Source: Acanthochlamys bracteata
Taxonomy: Eukaryota > Streptophyta > Magnoliopsida > Pandanales > Velloziaceae
Assembly: GCA_019914995.1 (NCBI GenBank)
Contig: CM034132.1
Span: forward strand, 5,417,501 to 5,481,500
Reading direction: 5' to 3'
Length of the DNA stretch: 64,000 bases
In this document: positions 35,926 to 49,500 of the stretch, piece after piece
Position numbering within the stretch: the first letter of the stretch is position 1
Layout: every line of letters begins with the position of its first letter
Notes under the pieces: model-generated
What the model was told of the DNA's origin: nothing
Databases searched by the model: none
The model's input: only the letters and a program-made list of their open reading frames with translations
Program-made: the position numbers and the translations under genes

Positions 35926-35934
35926 CATATATAA
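35926..35934 (-). promoter_or_regulatory. Candidate TATA box of reductase gene 2
   Basis: The minus strand reads ttatatatgt about 95-100 bases upstream of the ATG. It is suitably placed but unproven. Confidence 0.4.
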
Positions 35935-35949
35935 TATGTACAGAAGGAG

Positions 35950-38900
35950 TACATCATGCTTACCATTGACCGATAAAATCATTTGTTAAGATCAAATTGT
36001 TTAACAACGGGGACTTTTTAAAAGCGAAATGATTTTTTATCACCTCTAAGAACGGAGTGAAATTGTTAAAGAACCAAAATTTCAAAGTCTTTTTGAAGCT
36101 GGATAGTTTTAGGCCATTGCTAAACTTTAAATTTAGTATTTTTTGGCAAAAATTACTATTTATATAATTTTTGCCCAAAAATTTAACTGTTGAGCTTTTG
36201 ATTAAAGAATTATCTTTTTTAAAATTTTGTTTGAATAAAATTCACTGTTTAAATTATTTTCATAAAACAATTGAAGAATGTTTGAATAAATTCGTACTTA
36301 TAAATAAATAAAATATATAATGACCGGAATGATAATAGATATATAATAAATGATGTTTAGTTAGTTTTATGAATCTATTTTCATGTATTATCTATTTTTT
36401 TGAAAAGTAATTTTATAACATATTTTTAAAAGATTTTTTAATATTTTCATAGTAATATTTATAAACCTATTAATAATATATTTATTATTATTATAATTTT
36501 GTAATAAAATTTTTTAAATACTTTTAAATATATAATATACTAATATTATATATAATAAATAATAATTAATTAATAAGTTAGAAAAAATGAACAAATAATA
36601 TAGTAATATATTAGTAATTTTAAAATTAATTAAAATTAATACGGTCGTATATTTAACAATTCAATATTCATATATATAAATAAATACAATCATAAAATTA
36701 TAATTATTGTCTATATATTTTATTCATATTTGTTTTTATATTTGTTCTTTGATGTTGGGACACAAAAGCCAACTCCGGCAAAAAAAGATCGTTATTAGCG
36801 ATGATCTACGAAAATTTGCCTTCTAACCGAAAATACACAATATATCAGCAAAGCTGCTGCTCAAAACTCACTACTACTTCCATCTCAAGTTTAAATCAAC
36901 ACTGAATTTATACTATGCTTTGCACGAAGAACTAACTCAAACATAAACATAACTCTCTAACTACCTAATCCAGATAGAAACAATTGAGTCATTATTGCAA
37001 ACTCAAGTTTGCTAACATGTCTGCATAAGATCAGATGTGCACCAAAAAATTAGAGAGATTCACACAACAACGATCTGCTATGATGAAAAACTACCCAAAG
37101 ATGCTTCAAAGCTCCTTGTGCAGAACTAACAGATTAGAGCCACTTAACCGCATAATAACATGACATGCAACAGTTAACTTACACATATCATCTCCTCGTT
37201 CTCATCTTCAGCTTCAACTAGGAAGTCAAAGCCATTGCACTGCTGGTGTATCTTTGCTCTTCCTCCACAACTACCAAGTACCTACTATACCATACATCTA
37301 AGACAAATACCTACTATATCATACATCTCAGAAAATTTTCTTCAACGCAACCAATTCAATTGAATTCATTTGCAAGTTTCAGCCAAGATGCTGATTTTGT
37401 GTTACGTCGATCGTCTGATAGAGATGAGATTGGAAGCAGCTGCCATACAAAAGGAGCTCATTCGACATTAGAGTTTTCTATGAGAGAGAGAGGCAAATCA
37501 GAAGGGTTCAGAGTTGCTATTGATTTTCGATCAAAAATCAATTACAAGCAAGAACAAAAGTTGGAAAAGATAGTTAGATCAATCTCCAATAGTCCATCGT
37601 TGGTTAGCTCACCTAGTGATTGAGTTAGGGCTTTGAGGCGGTGAGAGAATAAAAAAGAAGAAGAATAGCTTCGAGAAGGAATACAAATTGACAACCACAG
37701 AAATATCAGCTATGGGAAGAAGGCGGACAAAGGAAGAATACTACAACGATCAGCGTCGGATATGAAGAGATCGAAAGGAGAACCGCGTGGGGAGAGGAGC
37801 AGCAAAGGAGCTGAGCGAGAGAATTCGAGAGTGAGTGAGAAATGAGAAAGAGCTGAGAGAATAAAGATAGTAGGTATGTTTATAAACTTTATAATTGTTT
37901 TAACTTAATATGGACAAAAGTACCTTTTCACAACTCCAGAAATAATAAGCTTCGTGCTACTTTTTCACAAGGATCATTTTGATTTTCTTTTATATTTTAG
38001 CAAAAGAAGCGGCTTGTTCTGTCAAAAAGCATCAATTGTCAAACATTTTGTTTCCTGTTAAGTGTTTTTTTTACTAAAAGCTACATAAAAGCGTTGCCAA
38101 ACCTGCCCTTAGTCCGCCTTCAAAGAAGGTGGAATAGCATGCATATTTAGTTGAAAACAAATAAAACAATGCTGCTTCTTGATCAGCTCTTACGACATGA
38201 TGTGCTAATTATAATCGTTCGTTTACTTTGCATACAAAGAGGAAGTTGTCTATTATTGAATAGCATGTATAGACTAGACAATCATTGGTTAGGATTCCTT
38301 ATAATTAGATGTAATTTTGAAGTCCTACATCTGCTGCTTAAAGGCGTATTTTAAATAGTCGTAATTAAGTTTCATAAAAGTGAAAAATGAGAATTAAAGT
38401 TTCTTAATAAATGAGATGAAAGTGAAGTTCAATTTTGCGTTTAAATTAGTTTTTAAATTGGGTTGAAAGTGAAGTTCAATTTTTATATTTTAATTAATTT
38501 TTGAAGTAGCTTAAAAGTGAAGTTTATATTTTGTATTTTAATTATTTTTAAAAATAAGTTGAAAATAGAATTCAACTTTTGTGTTTCGAATACATTTAAA
38601 AGTAAGAACTAAATTAAATTAAAAATAATATATCTATTTATAAATATAAAAGTTAAAATAAATTCAAATTTAATTATATATATATATATAATTTAATAAT
38701 TATACAGCCTACTTAATTAATAAAATATTTATATATTATATAATACTTTGCCAACCATTTCACTGTTTCGGTTTTTTGAGTAAGCAGGCGATACCTGTAA
38801 AGATTTAAGAGATATTTGACATTTCACTTTTTCCAAAATTATTTTTTAATTTATATTTTTTAATACACTTTTTACAATTATTTAGAAAATTTATTTAAAA

Positions 38901-39402
38901 CTTTAAAAAATATAAACAATTTTTATATAATAAAATATTTTTATTGCTTATTTTTATTTTTTATTAAAAAATAAAATTCATTTTTAAAAAAATAAAAATA
39001 TTTTTTTTAGAAAAAATCTATTTCAAAAATAATTTAAAGCGTACCCTTAACCATTATAAGCTATCGCATTATTCAAACTACAAAATTGACAGGACAACAA
39101 ATACGGCAGATGCCATACGTGTGAAACAAGAAGCTTCTGCGGTGTCATATCAATTTAAACGTAGACGAATAAAATGATCACCAGATTGGAAAAGATGTCA
39201 CTCGGACAACACTGGAATCATCAATACAGGTTTTGATTTGGTGGTGAAGACATAAATAACAATTTGAAACAAAAAGTTACCAGTATCAACTGATAAGAAG
39301 AATATGCAACATTTATTGCCACGCACATGAAGCATGTAAAAAACCATCGACCCGCAAATGTTTAATAAAGCCGCACCTTAAAGCAGACCAGCAAATCCAT
39401 TC
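35950..39402. other. Intergenic DNA between genes 2 and 3; possible transposon remains
   Basis: AT-rich, with no recognised gene. The open frame at 37246-37623 (125 codons) has no known domain and no codon evidence. The edge at 38060-38115, which on the minus strand reads 'gggcaggtttggcaacgc', resembles the ends of plant DNA transposons, but I could not find a convincing partner end; elements about 1-2 kb long ending here are possible. Copy 6 of the AT-rich repeat is at 38806-39050. Confidence 0.4.
38806..39050. repeat. AT-rich MITE-like repeat, copy 6
   Basis: Shares with copy 1 the order ttttttaatttatattttttaatac, ttaaaaaatataaa, ttattaaaaaataaaatt and gaaaaaatctatttc, in the same orientation as copy 1 and opposite to copies 2-5. 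Confidence 0.5.
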
Positions 39403-41314
39403 TCACAGAAACTTACAGAGAACTTCTTCGACAGTGGTGTATTTGACATCAGGGTAAAGCTGAGAAGCTTCTTCTCCAAACGATGGATCGATTTTGAAGT
39501 TCATCTGATCGTCCTTGATGAAAACAGAGTGGTAGATAGCCAGCAACAAATTAACTGGCGGTGGAGACTCTGAAATTCATACAGATACAACTCATGGCAA
39601 TATCAATAATTTTAAAATAATAATAAATACAAATAAAAATAAAGGTATTAAAAAATTGTAAACATATAGAGGCAAGACTCAGAAATATATTCTAACCTTT
39701 AATCTTTTTGAAAACCTCTTTTTCAGATAAATAGATCTTCTGCAGGGTCTTGCCAGTCTTCCTTTCATAGAGGGAAACAAGCTCATTATGAGATACGATG
39801 TTTGTAGGAGGTCTTATATATACAATCTTGTTCAAAGTCCTTGTGTCATCAATAGCCTTAATGGTATATGTGCCGATATCTTCTTCATCAACATACACAG
39901 CTGCAAAATATCTCCAAGTTAGTGGCTCACAGTTTAAGTAAGAACTAACATAGTAACCTTATAATTCTTTAAAATGTTAGATTTAATGGTTGCTTTTAGT
40001 TGATATACTAGTGGTATTGCTCACCCTTAGTGTTTCCATCTCCCATAATGTTTATCTTTTCCGTAGGAAGACCGGTGGCCCCGGGCTGTGCAAGAGTGCG
40101 AAGAGAAAACCCAGCAAAAAAGTTGGAGCATACAAAAGTGTAGGGAATGCCTTCAGCCTCAGCAGCTCGCCTGATCTTCGACTTGGCATTGTATGCTGTT
40201 CTCACCGGTTCCACGGCGTGTGAACGATCAGGATCATTTCCAAATTCAGAAGGAAGAAACCTCTGCAAACAGAAAATTAAGAACATCAGTGACATATCAG
40301 CAACACAAGCTAGCTGCAGTCCAAATGTTCATGAGAAAATGAGAAGATATTTACGCAAAGATTAGCTGTCCAAAATCAAACAAGTTTTCTGGTTCTTTAA
40401 GAGTTAATTGGATGGTTGAGGAATCTCAAAACTCATCAGCATATGGTTTATACAATTCAAGGCCTAGAGATAGAAGACTCCTGGATGAACATCTAAGAAT
40501 TATAAATGGATAACTGGCTAATTAGAGACCATCATGATTGTAGAAGATCTCTACAATTTCCTTGACCAAACCTTTCAGAAATGTAGATACCGCTTTATCT
40601 TTGAACAGCTCCCATTATACAGTATGACGTCATATAAGTAACAACTAACTGAACCAGACACTTCCCTAATCTCAAAATATAGCAAAATTCAAACAACCCT
40701 TGGGACCATAAGTACCAAGGACCATCCAAGTGAAAGTGTTACTTCTACTGAACTGTAGCTTTTTATTTCCTGTAAAACTTCAATCCTGTTATTAATTAAA
40801 GAGTGATGCAATAATTAAGAAACATTAGGTCTTTAAAAAAGTGATCGGGACAAGAGTTTATTAGTAAAAACGACCAAAGGAAAACATAAGTAGAAAGACG
40901 GAGGAATTTGAAAGATATTGGACTAGACCTTGACGTTTCCAGCCTCCTTGATTGCTTTGATGATGCGGGTTTGCTCGGCAATAAGATTCCTAGAGACCGT
41001 TGATATAACGACATCCACTTGCTTAATAGCTTTCAACAGACTATCGTGATCATGCATATCTCCCTACACAAACCAGAACCTTACATTGCAAACTAAAAAC
41101 CCAATCCTCAACGGAATAATCATATGAAATGAGTACGTACATAGACGAGGTTGACGCCAGAGGCTTTGAAGTTGTTGAGTAACTGAGCCTTTGCCGGATC
41201 AGAAGCACTGGACTCACGAACTAGAACAAAAGTAGGATGACCGAGCCGAACGCTAGCACTGATGATGTGCTTGCCCATGTAACCAGTGCCACCAATCACT
41301 AGAACCCGGCTCAT
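39403..41314 (-). CDS. Reductase gene 3: PCBER / isoflavone-reductase-like NADPH-dependent reductase
   Basis: Five exons on the minus strand: 41141-41314, 40929-41063, 40025-40262, 39697-39900 and 39403-39569 (174, 135, 238, 204, 167 bp), giving 305 residues. The protein starts directly with MSRVLVIGGTGYMG (NADPH motif at about residues 8-14), so its first exon is shorter than in genes 1 and 2. The catalytic-position lysine is K130 (YNAKSKIRR). It differs from its neighbours in the pocket-side run VSRNLIAEQT (genes 1 and 2 have [10 protein letters not shown] or similar), in EPVRTAYNAK, and in FIKDDQM where the others have F.KGD. These changes suggest a different substrate preference, but this is inference. 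Intron 2 is 666 bp. No break is seen. Confidence 0.92.
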
Positions 41315-41433
41315 CTCCAGTACTGAAGATATCTTGATCTCTGCAATGCTGATGCGTTTGTCTACTGCTCACTGACAGCTCAACAGATCCAGCAAGCAAA
41401 ACGTGGTGGCGCCAGATTCTCCATAGACTCTAG

Positions 41434-41442
41434 CTTTTATAG
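41434..41442 (-). promoter_or_regulatory. Candidate TATA box of reductase gene 3
   Basis: The minus strand reads CTATAAAAG, a near-ideal plant TATA box, about 120 bases upstream of the ATG at 41314. Confidence 0.55.
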
Positions 41443-42419
41443 AATGTGCTCAAGAAAAGTAGGCAGCAGAGTTCATTTGAATAATTCTTGAGGCTTATTT
41501 TAATAGTCGATTAAAATGAGAGCTACAGAATTAGCTTGAAAGTGAAGCAAATTGAGGAAGCCATTAACTGATAAGTGATGTGTTTCATGACGATTGGCAT
41601 GTCGCGTCGTCCCTGATTATAGAAATCATTCCCTACTTGGAATTGGTCCAGGTATAGAGTTGTGCAAAATGTAAGTTCCCGAGAGGACAAGTTTCTTTTT
41701 CTATTTAATAAGAAAGAGTACGCTTTTCCTTCAAGAATATACTCGGAATTTCATTCTATGCAGGTTGTATATGGACAGGCTACTCGAAATTCAAAATTTC
41801 CTGTAATTATCATTATGATCAAATAACTAGCAAAGGAAAAAGATGTCCAGCTTGCAGTCAAGCTTGGACGGCTTTCACTACAATTTTCAATCTAGCGGAT
41901 AACATGACAGCGACCTTTTTCAATGCTTGAAAATCTGTTCTCTCATTTTCACATTAGCTGACAAAGTTGAGCTCACCACGAAGAGAAAAGCTGCTAGAAA
42001 ACGCAAAATGTTGGCAAACGAGAATCTGTATCCATAGTAGTTTAGTATTGAAAACATAATAATAAGTAGTGGTATAGTATAAAAGAAATAACTTTCAACC
42101 GTGTCATCCAAGCGACCTCGACTTAGATAACTTTTCATCATAAATAAAACGAAGTGTAAAGATGAAAACAGCGATAATGTTAGTAATTTTCAATAATTGG
42201 GCTGCAACTGCATCTTACTAGTCAAGTTATAAGGTTCATCTTTAAATGCAATTTCGAAACTCAGCTTATTATTAACGCCAAATATTATTCACTGAAACAT
42301 TATCAAATTCAAGGAAATCTCCTTCACAAAACCACGACAAATCCCAGTTTCAATGTTCAATTACTTTAGGAAGAATGAAAATTTGCTGTTTTATTAAAAA
42401 TGATGAATGAGATCTTTTT
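41443..42419. other. Promoter of gene 3 and 3' flank of gene 4
   Basis: The promoter-distal region of gene 3 (minus strand) meets the 3' flank of gene 4. No other gene, RNA or repeat is recognised. Confidence 0.45.
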
Positions 42420-45400
42420 TTACAAGAGGGTATCTAGATACTCACTGACAGTTGTGTATTTCAAATGAGGATACAGATTTGTACCCTCCAGGCCGGATGG
42501 CTCAACACTGAAGTAGGTATGATCACCCTTTATGAAGGCCGAGTATATAAAGATCAGCTCCATGTTGCCAGGATATGGAATCTCTGTTATTATGAACAAC
42601 TAATGATGAATACAATTTCAAAAGACAAACCAAGCTCACAACAATAAATGCCATTCAATTAAAAAGTAATTTAGAAAGGGAACAGAAAAGGATCGAACCG
42701 ATGGGGGAAAAAGTGTGAACAATAAAGGATAGGAACCACTGAAAATGACTGACAAGAAGACACCAAATAAGACAAATGGTAAGGAAAATTTTCTAGCAAC
42801 TACTCTTAGCTAAAATACCATGCAGGGTTACTTTCTTCTTTTTTTTCTAACAAGTAAATTGCATTTTGCATACCATACTTTTGGGTTAACTTGTAGGTAG
42901 GCTACTTTACTTTCTGAAAACTGGCACTTGAGGGATCCACCTTTACTCAGTTTGCAAGTAGATGCCAACCATATAACTTCACTTTTTTTAGACTATTATG
43001 TCAAAATGAACAATTAAGTACTGGAGCAAGTTTGGTGACGCAGATAACAAACTATATAACTGCATTTAGTTAACAAACTATACAACTGCATTTAGTGGAA
43101 ATACTAAAGTAAAGTCACCAACTACCAAGCAGTGTAAACTGTAAAGTCAGGTCTCTTGACTGTCAAAAACCAAAAGTGAGGTGCCTAACCCAATAGATCC
43201 CAAAATGTGAGGCATACAGTAAAATTCACTATCTTTCTTACAAACTGTAAATATTTCTGCTAGGCCTTAGAGACTTCTCTTAGCTTCAGCACAATTTCCA
43301 TCATTAACAGCATGCAATCAATCTTTCAGTTGCAGCTAAGAAGTTACCATACCTTGAATAAGTTGAAGGATCTCATTCTCTGGTACATGAACTTTCTCAA
43401 GCTTCTTATGAATTTTTGATTCCCACATGTGGATCAGTTCATTCATAGAGACGACATTGCCATGAGGTCTGAGATACAAAACCTTATTTAATGTTCTTGA
43501 ATCATCAATTGTGCTGATGGTAAAGGTTGCAACATCAGTCTTGTTGACAAACACAGCTGCAGTTGCAATCCTCTTAACTCAGTAAATTTAGTATGATAGA
43601 AAGAAGGTCTTCACTCATGAAGCTAACTTATAAAGAAATTGTAGATACAACTACCTTCTAGCAACAACATTCTCATCCATAAACATGAATTGAAACAAAG
43701 AGCACATTTAACTAACAACAATCTGCACATTTGCTGTTCAACACTGACTTTATTCTAGGGCAATTGTCCATTTCACAGTTTATGGCTCTTTAGAATTACA
43801 TATTCTAATTCTAGAAACTGGAAGATGACCGTAGGATGCTTCCTGCTTAGCAGGGAGAAAAAAAGAATTGTATTAAGAAATAAGAAAAAAGCAATATAAA
43901 TCTACCAAATGGAAAAAAGAATATGCACAGCAGGTAACTTGATGGTAGCAATCCCACATAGCTACAGAATATTTGGAAAAAATATATATTGAGAATAATT
44001 CATCCTTTGTTTTGTTACAGTTCAAGCTCTCAGGGTTACCTTTGGTATTTCCATCACCAAATATCTTTACTTTGTCTTTCGGTGGTGTTCCTAAACCTGG
44101 TTGCACAAGCGATGGAAGCAAATAGCTCATGAAATAGTTGCAACAAACATACGTATAGCGGATGCCTTCATTCTCTACAAGGCGCCGAATTTCAGCCTTC
44201 CTCTTGTAGAAGTCATGATCCATCTTGAGAATCTGAACCTTATCAGGATCAGCTCCAAATTCAGATGGAATGAACCTCTGCAATCCATTTGGGATAAGGG
44301 TCAAACATGACATGCAAATCGGTACTCTTGCATCCAATAATTTGAAATACTGCTAAAGAAAAAAAAAAACAGTTTGTAATGTGCTTTTTGGTATACATAT
44401 AAGAGATCGATGTTGTGGGAATGACTTTATGTGTTATGGATGGAACAGAAAAAACAGACTTTAATCAATTATGTGGTGATTGTATATTGAAACAACAAAT
44501 GATATTCACAAGCATTGAGAACAAACTCAAGCGTGCTTCTCCTAATAAATTGTTAGTTACCCTATGGTACAAAATTACCTAGAAAAGCCTTCCGTCATTC
44601 ACTTGATACCAAGACTTAAGATGCTCTTGTGTTTGCTACGAAGAACAGACGCTTCTACGAAGGCGCCATGTCCATGTTGGACACGACATCGAACACTCCC
44701 CCAACACATATCCTACCCTTATTCACCATGTCCACCACTAGACAATAGTATACTTTAGACCCACATGTTAGACTACCTTAAACACTTAAAAACACACTTA
44801 ACATTCAATATTGAAGAAAACGATGGGTCATACTTATTTACTACAACTTGGTTACTTGAAGTATAGAGAACTATTAAATAAAACTTTTCTTTTACTTCTT
44901 AACAAGGGCTGTTGGCTCTTGTGTATTCATGCCATATCTAATTGCAATCAATCATTACTATGTCTATAATTGCGTCCATATATGCTATTCAATACGTCTA
45001 TATATATATATATATATATATGAAGAGGATATATTCAGATTGCCATTTTAGAAACATGTTGACGCACATTGCCCATATAAGCTGCATAGAAAATTTAAAA
45101 TCTAATCTCCACCATTAAATACGAAAAATTATGAGTCGCGAATATGCCGACAAAATTTAACCGATCATGAATCAACCTCCATCCGTCTTCTTAATCAATA
45201 TGACTGAAAAAAAAAAGAACTTGTTAAAAATTGCAAAACATAAGTTTTTTTTTTTATCATCTTGATCAAGTGGCCGGATGGATATTGATTCGTGATCAAA
45301 TTGAGCTGAAATTTTATTAGCGTATTTCCAATTCATAGTTATTTATATCTAAAGATGAAAAAAAGTTTTGAGCTTTCCAACTAAATTTTAGTGAGTATGT

Positions 45401-46503
45401 ACAAAGCTCAAAAGGACAAATGGAGGTCAATTTCTGATCCCATTAAACTAATTGTCGACATGTTCATTATTTATACTTCTTCATACTTAACGGTGTATGT
45501 TAGATTTTAAACTTTCTACGCACGTTCATACCAATATATATACACACATATATATCTATATGTATGTATATATACATATGTATATATGTATATATGTATA
45601 TATACATATGTATATATGTATATATAGCTAATTATCATAACTCCAAACTTTGCATCTAATTATCATAATGTAAGACCCTATTTAGCTAATTTCAAACTTT
45701 GCATCTAATTACAATAATGTAAGACCCTATTTAGCTAGGCATGGTTTCAATCCTTTTGGAACATAAGCGTCAGTTAGTATCTAGAAAGTGTTTTTTATCC
45801 CTTACAACTATCTCCCTGGGTGTCTATGTTTAAATATATATCTAAGACAAAGTTAGAAAACTATCTTCCTTCAACCTAGGCTTCCTAAAAATATTGTTGT
45901 TTATGTTTTATTTTTTCTTTTTGTACTTCTTTTCTCTTTAACTTCCAAGATCTAACGACTGCCTTTGGCTCATCGAATAGGTTTCCATCATCCTGCCCCC
46001 TAGTAGCATTGTAGTGTGATTATGCAAAACAATGCTGTTTGTGGTTCTTACTTCCTAATCTTATGACAATTAGAAAATAAAGCCAAACTTAAGATGATAT
46101 CTTTTTAGTATTAAGGTATTTCATACTTTAAAATCTTTTGTATGAAATAAAATACATCTGGAAGGCTATATTGCTTTATCTAGCTAAAGAATTTTTAAAC
46201 CTCTACATATGTTTATGAAAGTACATACTTTGAATCTAATAGACTGTCATGAAATTCTAGTGATAGTTCTAACTGTGATTTGAAATAACTCACTTTTTCC
46301 TAAACCTGGTCATCTAATAAATAATAGTTAGGCACTCACACTTCATGAAGATAGTTCGATCAAAGAATAATGTTATGTTAATTAATTGTGACTCGCATGC
46401 TTCATATCTCCAATAAGACATTTGACTAATGAAATATATTTGTTTAATGAACTAAGCACTTTGCAATATGATCGTTTAGTATATATATGTATGTATATAC
46501 AAA

Positions 46504-46557
<54 letters not shown>

Positions 46558-49500
46558 GCATACACTCCACTTTCATACTCCCTCGGCACTTCCTAACTAT
46601 TTTTTATCGGAAAAATCTTCAAATTGAATATAGCCCGTAGGATATAAAGAATAATAAGTTATAAACATGCTGAAAATTTGATCTCCATCCCGTATGTTGA
46701 TAAAAATAACACAAATAGTAAAAATTGATAAAATATATATACTTTCCTTTTGATCATTTTCATCGAGAGACCGGATGGAGGTTAAATCACGGACCGATTT
46801 AGCCGAAATTTTGTCAGCATGTTTCCAACTCATAATTATTTGTATCTAATAGTGAAGATTTACTTTGGAGGTCTCCCAAACTAAAAATAACTAGGAAGTG
46901 CCGAAGGGGTGTAGGAGTGCATGCATTATATCCAAATGGAACAAAGAAAGAAAAAAAGATAGAGAGAGAGACACCATCGAGGATAGAAGAAAGAAAGAGA
47001 GAGAGAAGACAGAGGAATTACGTGTTCTGTTGGGTAGAAAAATTGCTTGTGGGACCTGTGATGTGGAGCGATTGGTGAGAAGAGTTTGAAATTGGGTTAG
47101 GGACGTAGCTCCTCGCGCAATCCCGCCTTATAGGGGCACCCCTACTCTTAAGGACACCATCGGGGCACCCTCCGCTTAAAATGCGTCAAATTTAATCTCC
47201 ACCGTTGGAATGAAGAACTACAAGTCGGGATCCCTATGAAAAAATTTCAGCTCAAGTGGACAACAATCAGCCTACATCCGATATTTTGATCAAAATAAGA
47301 GAGAAAGGAAAAACTAAAAACATATAAATTGCTTATTGATAAGAAAAGTCGGATAGAGGTCAATTCGTGCTCCCAGTGAGATGAAATTATTTCATAGGGA
47401 TCCCGACTCCTAATTTTTCATATCTATAGATGGAAATTGAATTCAGAGCGTTCTAAAACTAGGGTGCCCTTAAGAATGAGGATGTCTCTATCCCATCCCT
47501 ATATATATTTGTCATTCAAAATATCGAAATGTTATTGGAGCATCAAAATTCATGAGGTAGATCAAGGAGATGAGTTACAGCTGATGGCATAGCCAAGGAC
47601 TTCGTGAGTGACTTGAAGAAAGGTTCAGCACCAAGAATGTTTAAAGAATATATCAAGTGGCCATCGAGAGGTCTTAATTTGCCAAGAGATTTGACAGTTT
47701 CTATAAATGGATTAAAATTTCATATTGAAGACTGCAATGTTGGAAAGACATCCTAAACTAGTGAACTCGTCTTTATTGTATCAACTCCATCTCTTGCTTT
47801 TGCAAAAGCCCGAAACCAAGTTTACGAAAGCTTATCAATTACAGAGCTTTGAAAGATATTTTAGAGCTAAATTATTATGGCAATTAATTATACTGTTCAA
47901 ATTGAGACCAAACTAGATGAAATTGTCGTTCAACAAGTCAATTTTAGCAAACTGATATATCAAAATGATCCATTTGTGTTGGCTTCTCACTGAAACACGT
48001 ATTTCATGTCCAAGATCCTGTTGGAGCAAATTAGTACAATGTTGTCCAACCAATTCCTCAAGACTCATATGTTGTGGGAGAGAATTCAATTAATATGACT
48101 AACTGTCTAAATGCACTTCACATCATTACCCTCTATCTTCCAAATTATAATGTTCTTCCAAAGAAAATGGGTCTTACATGATGAGCTGCATGAACCAACT
48201 AGTTTAGTAGCTTCTGGACCACGATTTAGGCTCCAACAACAATATGCTATCTGAACCGTCCGATTTAAGCAATTTAATGGTTAGTTTAGCCTTAATGATT
48301 GAATCAACCGGCTTTATCGAACCAAGCCGGTTCAGCCTGGTTCTATTTAGAACTGAAACCATGGCCCTAACAGTTCAAACTAGGATGTTTCTTTTTCTGA
48401 GATTTTAATTTTATTTAAATCCGATTACAGGTTGGAAGAAATTAAATTTTCAAGTAGTTAGTTCTGTCAAATTTAAATTTAAAGTACCGACTATCAATTA
48501 TATTTAAAAAATTTATATTATAATTGCTTTATAGAACCAAAGAATGCAATATTTCATGAATAGAAATAAGATGAACACAAATTTCAAAAAGTACGCAAGC
48601 GTATTTAAATGCATTGAAGTTTCATCAATAGGAGTCAAATCACGTTTAACTGAACTATATTCTTTTACTGAGCTATTAGGTACTTAGGTCAAGTCTAACT
48701 AAACTGAGTTTAAGCATATTTGAATGCCACAAACTAAACTAGGTTTATTAAGATTGATAAGATTTCTTAAGAATGAAAAAGAGTAGGACTACAAAGTTTA
48801 TGTAAACATTCCAATTTTTCGATTTACAAGTTGGTTACAGAACTTTGAACTATAACGTGAAAATTGGAACCGTTAAAGTTAAGCGGATCTTTTAAATCAC
48901 TTAAGAGATGAGTTTCACTAATGTACGTTGTGTTTTAGTCATCAATTGGAAGGCCAATTATAAACTATATAAACCAAAAAACATATAATTCCTAAATGCA
49001 TAAAATCAAAGCATCCAAATTCGATGAAAACTGATACGTACAGTTAAAGCGATATCTAGGTTAAAAACCTGTATTCCAATCTACAAGCCTAGTTTTAACA
49101 TGCATTCCTTAGCACGAGTTCTCTCTACCTCATACTCTTTTTGAATTTTTGATAGATCATAAAAGCAATATAAAAGATTTTTAAAGTTGGTGTAAAGATT
49201 TTTAAAGTTGGTTTATGCCATTTGAAATACTGGCAGATCAACTTGAACAGTTTTGTATTCTAATTGGTTGCTCATATGTCATACTAGCTTGTAATTGAAA
49301 TGCTAGAACTAACTAATGCATCCGAAATATTGAGCACATAGCCAGTGTTCGAATATGTAAAATATTATTTATAACATGGATAGACCTTATTTAATCAACT
49401 AGTCAAAGTTTGGTGCAATTAGAGTCCAATCTAATGAAACCGTCCAACTTAACCAGCTAATGTTATCCAACCACCCGATTTAGCAATTTAATGAGTGAAT

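Noticed and set aside
37246-37623. 125-codon open frame between genes 2 and 3
   Set aside because: No domain, biased composition, no splice or promoter evidence; probably chance or old transposon untranslated DNA.
36100-38115. A single DNA transposon ending in 'gtttggcaacgc'
   Set aside because: Only the right end looks convincing; no matching inverted left end or duplication could be found.
46382-46576. Open frame with a Tyr-Ile repeat
   Set aside because: It is the translation of the (TA)n microsatellite.
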